From NCBI RefSeq assembly GCF_029953285.1, contig NZ_JASAOI010000004.1, positions 62,001 through 126,000 on the forward strand: a DNA stretch of 64,000 nt, written 5' to 3'. Source of the stretch: Yinghuangia seranimata (GTDB lineage Bacteria; Actinomycetota; Actinomycetes; Streptomycetales; Streptomycetaceae). The translations under genes were made by a program, and so were the position numbers. Below, one piece after another: positions 60,801 to 64,000 of this stretch; within the stretch, counting starts at the first letter, position 1; every line of letters starts with the position of its first letter. The notes beneath the pieces are model-generated. The model was not told the DNA's origin. It made no database searches and saw only the letters and a list, made by a program, of their open reading frames with translations.

Positions 60801-62054
60801 GGGGTTGGTGCAGATGATCCAGCAGGCCTTGATGCGGCCGTCCGCCATCTGCTCGAACATCTCGACGGTGCCCTTGCCGACGCCGTCCTCGCGGAGCGTC
60901 CCGGGCGGCAGGCCCCACAGGTCCTCGGTGAACGCGCGGTCCTCGGCGACCAGGACCGAGCGCTGGCCGGGCAGACCCGGGCCCATGTAGCCCATCTCGC
61001 GGCCGCCCATGGCGTTGGGCTGACCGGTGAGCGAGAACGGGCCGCTGCCGGGGCGGCAGATCGCGCCGGTGGCCAGGTGCAGGTTCACCAGCGCGTTGGT
61101 GTTCCACGTGCCGTGGGTGCTCTGGTTGAGTCCCATCGTCCAGCACGACATCCACTCCCCGGCCTCGCCGATCCAGCGTGCGGCGGTGCGGATGTCGGCC
61201 TCGGGTATGCCGGTCAGCGCTGCCACCGCGGCGGGCGGGTAGTCGGCGAGGAACTCCGGTATCGCCTCCCATCCTTCGGTGTGCGCGGCGATGAACTCCG
61301 GGTCGGTGTCGCCGTTCTCGACGAGCAGGTGCAGCAGGCCGTTGAGCAGCGCCAGGTCGGCACCGGGGCTGATCTGCAGGAACAGGTCGGCCTTCTCCGC
61401 CGTCGCGGTGCGCCGCGGGTCGACGACGATCAGCTTCGCCCCGGCCTTCACCCGCTCCATCATGCGCAGGAACAGGATCGGATGGCAGTCGGCCATGTTC
61501 GAGCCGATCACCAGGAAGACGTCGGCCTTCTCGAAGTCCTCGTACGAGCCGGGCGGGCCGTCCGCGCCGAGGGACAGCTTGTAGCCGGTGCCCGCGCCGG
61601 CCATGCACAGCCGCGAGTTGGACTCGATCCGGTTCGTGCGGACGAAGCCCTTGGCGAGCTTGTTGGCCAGGTACTGGGCCTCCAGGCTCATCTGGCCGGA
61701 GACGTAGAGCGCGAACGCGTCGGGCCCGTGCTCGTCGACGACGGCGCGGAAGCGGCGCGCGGTCTCGGCGATCGCGTCGTCCAGCGTGGTGGCGACCGGC
61801 TCGCTGCCCCGCTCGGCGCGCGTCAGCGCGGTCGCGAGGCGACCCGGGGCCGCGAGCATGTCCGCGGTCGTGGCGCCCTTGGTGCACAGCCGTCCGAAGT
61901 TCGCCGGGTGCGCCTTGTCGCCGGACGCCTTGCGGACGGTCCGCCGCCCGTCCGGTCCGACCGTGATGTCGAGGACCATGCCGCAGCCGACACCGCAGTA
62001 CGAGCACACGGTACGGACCTTGGACTGTCCTGCCTGCCCCTCCTCGTCCGGCAC
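57897..62054 (-). CDS. Fused assimilatory nitrate reductase - sulfite-reductase-type flavoprotein
   Basis: This single 1385-residue protein appears to carry a complete nitrate-reducing chain. An N-terminal [4Fe-4S] motif uses Cys 17, 20, 24 and 57 ([16 protein letters not shown]). A Mo-bis-MGD reductase body runs to about 700 ([31 protein letters not shown]). After a Ser/Ala/Asp-rich linker come a flavodoxin domain ([40 protein letters not shown]) and a CysJ-like FAD/NADPH unit ([37 protein letters not shown]). NADPH electrons would flow to nitrate in one polypeptide. The GTG at 62054 has GGAGGGAG upstream. A GlnR-like half-site pair lies about 47 bases upstream. Confidence 0.9.
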   Translation of the reverse strand: MPDEEGQAGQSKVRTVCSYCGVGCGMVLDITVGPDGRRTVRKASGDKAHPANFGRLCTKGATTADMLAAPGRLATALTRAERGSEPVATTLDDAIAETARRFRAVVDEHGPDAFALYVSGQMSLEAQYLANKLAKGFVRTNRIESNSRLCMAGAGTGYKLSLGADGPPGSYEDFEKADVFLVIGSNMADCHPILFLRMMERVKAGAKLIVVDPRRTATAEKADLFLQISPGADLALLNGLLHLLVENGDTDPEFIAAHTEGWEAIPEFLADYPPAAVAALTGIPEADIRTAARWIGEAGEWMSCWTMGLNQSTHGTWNTNALVNLHLATGAICRPGSGPFSLTGQPNAMGGREMGYMGPGLPGQRSVLVAEDRAFTEDLWGLPPGTLREDGVGKGTVEMFEQMADGRIKACWIICTNPVASVANRKTVIKGLEAAEFVVTQDVFADTETNGYADVVLPGALWTETEGVLINSERNLTLARPAADPPGEAAADWKIIARVAQAMGYAEAFAYETAEDVFEEIKRAHNPKTGYDLRGVTYDRLRATPVQWPAAPGGPDRNPIRYLEALGAGTGPTFPTATGRAVFFPRPHMPAKEMPDDDYPFVLNTGRLQHQWHTLTKTGRVDKLNKLNPGPFVEIHPDDARTLGLTDGDSVEVASRRGKAVLPAVVTDRVLPGCCFAPFHWNDLFGEYLSVNAVTNDAVDPLSFQPELKVCAVALAKSTAPVVVAPTRTADSSADSSADSPTSAAETADAPAAQDAAVAALADLLGIRDLVRPSFDEREQLYLAGFLAGVHTGAPGIPVLPATAPLRPDHALWVDGMLAGAFSRAPLPGVAVGTGLAAEPAPVASAGRPVAVLWASQTGNAEDFAATVAARLTAAGHDVTLLGMDDADPAALPATDALLITSTFGDGDAPDNGSGFWDTLNATTATFENLRYSVLALGDSSYDDFCGHGRRLDRRLAELGATRLAERIDCEPDFATAADSWLDQVIVSLAGDTATAAPAASPRPTVPPAPAPNSRTSTAVPAPLVGNRLLSLPGAAKEVRQFTFDLAGAGLTYQAGDALSVRPTNSPELVAEWLALTGLDPHTPVELEGPGGVALGEALHRHLDIAKVTPDLLRFLADRTGDRHLRKLLRPDNHGELAQWSWGRQAADALAEHPVRATAQEWADVLKPLRNRLYSISSSPRTDPAKVSVTVSVVRYDNAAGHARHGVCSAFLADTAPGTPIPVRIQPAPHFRPPADPRTPMIMVGPGTGVAPFLGFLDDRRAQGHTAPNWLFFGEQHRATDFYYQDELAELRSDGVLARLDTAFSRDQRSKVYVQDRMHEHGRRLWEWLEDGAHFYVCGDASRMAKDVDAALRTLVATHGGLTDEAASAYVKRLAADKRYVRDVY

Positions 62055-62208
62055 GGCGCGCTCCCTCCCAGTGGCTCCCCGCCGAACGTACGAAACCGCG
62101 ATGACGCGCAGGTCACGCCCGGCGGCGCGCGATGTTTCGTCTCGCCGCACGGGCGACGGGCGGCGCTGTGAGCACCGGTCCGCGTGGCGCGGCTCGCGCG
62201 GCCGCGCG

Positions 62209-63162
62209 CTAGTGACCGGCCGCGGCGCTCGCCCGGCGGGTCATGTAGCCCCAGATGCGCCGCTGCCCCCGCAGGGCGAGGAAGCCGACGACCACCAACA
62301 CGACCACGTTGAGCAGGAGTTGCAGCAGGGATCCCCACGCCTCGTCCCACTGGCCGAAGGCGATGGAGACGGCGATGTCCGACGCCGCGGGGATCGTGGT
62401 CACCGAGATGAAGACGCCGAGGAGGGCGCTGCCGCGCGCCTCGGTGAGCGACACGATGCCGACGACACCGGCGAGGGTGGCGACGACGACGGAGAAGAAG
62501 TCGGGTGTGTCGATGAGGTTGGAGACGGGCCGCAGCCCGAGCTCGAAGGCCCGGGACTCCAGGTCCGCGGCGCGGGCGATCGCCGCGAAGGCCAGTGTGA
62601 CGGCGATGGCGAGCAGGAAGCCGAACGTCAGCGCGGCCGCGCCCGCGCGGATCCGGCGGCGGTCGCGTCGGTCAAGGCCCAGGGCGATGCTGCTGATCGC
62701 GCCGTACTCGGGTCCGACCACCATGGCGGCGACGATGAGGATCTGGGAGTTGGTCATGATGCCGACCGAGCCGATCACGCCGGCGATGGCCAGAAGCAGG
62801 TAGAAACTCGGCAGGTAGGTGCCCGAGGCGCGGATGCCGGCCTCGACCGCGGCCCACAGCGGTACGTGGACGAGCGCCGGCGGCTGGGCGGCCTCGATCT
62901 CGGCGGCGCGCCGGGAGAACAGCACCTCGACGTCGTCGACCGCGATCGACCCCGCGTCGTCGACGCCCAGCGCGCGCAGCCCGTGCAGCAGATTGTTCGC
63001 GGCACCCTTGAGCACGTCGCACTCGAGCGCGTCGTCGCCCGGGCCGAGCGCCGACGCGCTCGTGACCACGAGGTTGAGGACCTGCGGGTCGCCGGTCAGC
63101 AGCTCCAGCGTCCGCTCGGTGAGCGCGGGCGGCAGCACGATCCGGATGTGGACCACGTCCAT
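62209..63162 (-). CDS. DUF389 family membrane protein
   Basis: This 317-residue protein has an N-terminal soluble region (about 1-105) starting [22 protein letters not shown]. Six or so hydrophobic helices follow, with [26 protein letters not shown] as the family-typical core. The ATG at 63162 is followed by the usual DUF389 N-terminus. Function is not established; members occur beside varied metabolic genes. It lies 154 bases upstream of the nitrate reductase and 133 downstream of zwf, all on the minus strand. Confidence 0.85.
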   Translation of the reverse strand: MDVVHIRIVLPPALTERTLELLTGDPQVLNLVVTSASALGPGDDALECDVLKGAANNLLHGLRALGVDDAGSIAVDDVEVLFSRRAAEIEAAQPPALVHVPLWAAVEAGIRASGTYLPSFYLLLAIAGVIGSVGIMTNSQILIVAAMVVGPEYGAISSIALGLDRRDRRRIRAGAAALTFGFLLAIAVTLAFAAIARAADLESRAFELGLRPVSNLIDTPDFFSVVVATLAGVVGIVSLTEARGSALLGVFISVTTIPAASDIAVSIAFGQWDEAWGSLLQLLLNVVVLVVVGFLALRGQRRIWGYMTRRASAAAGH

Positions 63163-63295
63163 CCGAGTCTCCCGTCGTGCCCGCCCGGCGGTTCCGCGTC
63201 GACCAGGCTAACGAGCGGACGGGCAGAGGCGGTGCCGTCGGCGCCGCGGCGGCCGCGGCGTTCATCCGATCGGCGGCGCGGGGTCCGGGGAGCGC

Positions 63296-64000
63296 TCAGG
63301 CGACCGGGTCGTACCAGGTGTCGCCGTTCGACAGCAGCGCGTCGGCCTCCTTGGGGCCCCAGGTGGCCCGGGCGTAGGGGTGCACCGGGACGACGTTCCC
63401 GAGGATCGGATCGACGACGCGCCAGGCCGCCTCGACGGTGTCCTCGCGGGCGAAGAGCCAGTGGTCGCCGTCGAGCGCGGCGCCGATGAGCCGGTCGTAC
63501 GGCCGCATGTCGGAGCCCGGGGGCTCGCTGAAGGACAGGTCCTGCTGCTGGGCCCGCCAGCCGCCGCCGGGCGCCTTGCCGGCGAGGGTGAGGCCCACCT
63601 GCGCCTCGGGCCAGATGCGGAAGCGCAGCGCGTTGGTCGCGGGCGTCGGGCGCAGCCCGAACACGTCGTGCGGGGCCGCGCGGAAGCGCAGCGTGATCTC
63701 GGTGGCGGTCACGGGGAGGCACTTCCCCGCGCGGATGAGGATCGGTACGTCGGCCCAGCGCCACGAGTCCGACGCGAGGCGGACCGCGGCGAACGTCTCG
63801 ACGGTGGAGCCGGGGGCCACGCCGTCCACGTCGAGATAGCCCTCGTACTGGCCGCGCACGATGTGGTCGGGGGTGAGCGGGCGCAGCGAGGAGATGGCGG
63901 TGGACTTCGAGGACCGCCAGCTCTGCAACCCCTGTCCGGAGGGCGGGTCGGCGAGCACGGTGGCCAGGACCTGCAGCATGTGGTTCTGGACGACGTCGCG
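63296..64000 (-). CDS. zwf: Glucose-6-phosphate dehydrogenase, C-terminal part
   Basis: The frame enters at the right edge of the window with RDVVQNHMLQVLATVLADPP and runs to 63296. It contains YLDVDGVAPGSTVETFAAVRL, DVPILIRAGKCLPVTATEITLRFR and FSEPPGSDMRPYDRLI, the C-terminal beta-sheet domain of G6PD. The N-terminal NADP-binding domain lies beyond the window. The enzyme makes 6-phosphogluconolactone and NADPH. The C-terminus (KEADALLSNGDTWYDPVA) is of normal length. Confidence 0.9.
   Translation of the reverse strand, partial: RDVVQNHMLQVLATVLADPPSGQGLQSWRSSKSTAISSLRPLTPDHIVRGQYEGYLDVDGVAPGSTVETFAAVRLASDSWRWADVPILIRAGKCLPVTATEITLRFRAAPHDVFGLRPTPATNALRFRIWPEAQVGLTLAGKAPGGGWRAQQQDLSFSEPPGSDMRPYDRLIGAALDGDHWLFAREDTVEAAWRVVDPILGNVVPVHPYARATWGPKEADALLSNGDTWYDPVA

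Overview
The window is high-GC DNA with frequent GTG starts, translationally coupled gene pairs and GC-rich hairpins lacking long T-tracts. The gene families seen (class III lanthipeptide synthetase, multi-sensor SpoIIE phosphatases, a LAL regulator, DUF4331, DUF5937, a second short Rho) point to a filamentous actinomycete close to Streptomyces. It looks chromosomal. I saw no insertion sequence, phage gene, CRISPR array, rRNA or tRNA.

1-11.5 kb is metabolic and eroded. An amino-acid permease is coupled to aspartate ammonia-lyase, followed by a flavin monooxygenase. Next comes an Hsp70 gene and an alpha/beta-hydrolase gene that have both lost their 5' ends at one shared junction near 6.43 kb. 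An MFS exporter, a small Cys-rich protein (possibly a protease remnant), a compact second Rho and a PEP mutase/isocitrate lyase family enzyme complete the region. 11.5-18.2 kb holds a histidine kinase/response regulator pair upstream of an MMPL exporter, a DUF4331 protein and a GlxA-type regulator. 18.5-26.4 kb holds a coupled pair (small conserved protein plus a large M48 membrane metallopeptidase), a GYD protein, a CobW-type GTPase and a polytopic membrane protein.

26.4-31.3 kb is a compact class III lanthipeptide locus on the minus strand. It runs from a LanKC synthetase to a 45-residue precursor peptide with two SxxSxxxC units (28430-28567), then a hairpin, then one ABC exporter. Just beyond it lies a secreted S1 protease gene whose frame is broken by a single in-frame TAG. 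33.2-36 kb has a ferric-reductase-like protein, a 50-residue membrane peptide and a polytopic protein.

36.6-44.4 kb is a signalling island: an ANTAR/GAF/PAS/SpoIIE phosphatase, a soluble HAMP-GAF hybrid histidine kinase, a MarR regulator and a second SpoIIE phosphatase with a frameshift near its end. Two matching palindromes (TTGCC-N4-GGCAA) sit between the MarR gene and the kinase. 44.5-49.5 kb is a coupled xdhABC operon, preceded by a promoter, a 25-codon small ORF with a very strong ribosome binding site, and a hairpin with a T-run.

49.5-57.9 kb includes a DUF5937 regulator, a small secreted protein and a minus-strand operon (MFS, carotenoid oxygenase, SRPBCC) divergent from a LAL-type LuxR regulator. 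A 21-bp element before this operon recurs, with two differences and at the same distance from the start codon, before a small DUF2255-like gene on the far side of the regulator. This suggests a local regulon. 57.9-64 kb has a fused nitrate reductase-flavoprotein, a DUF389 membrane protein and the 3' part of zwf, cut by the window edge.
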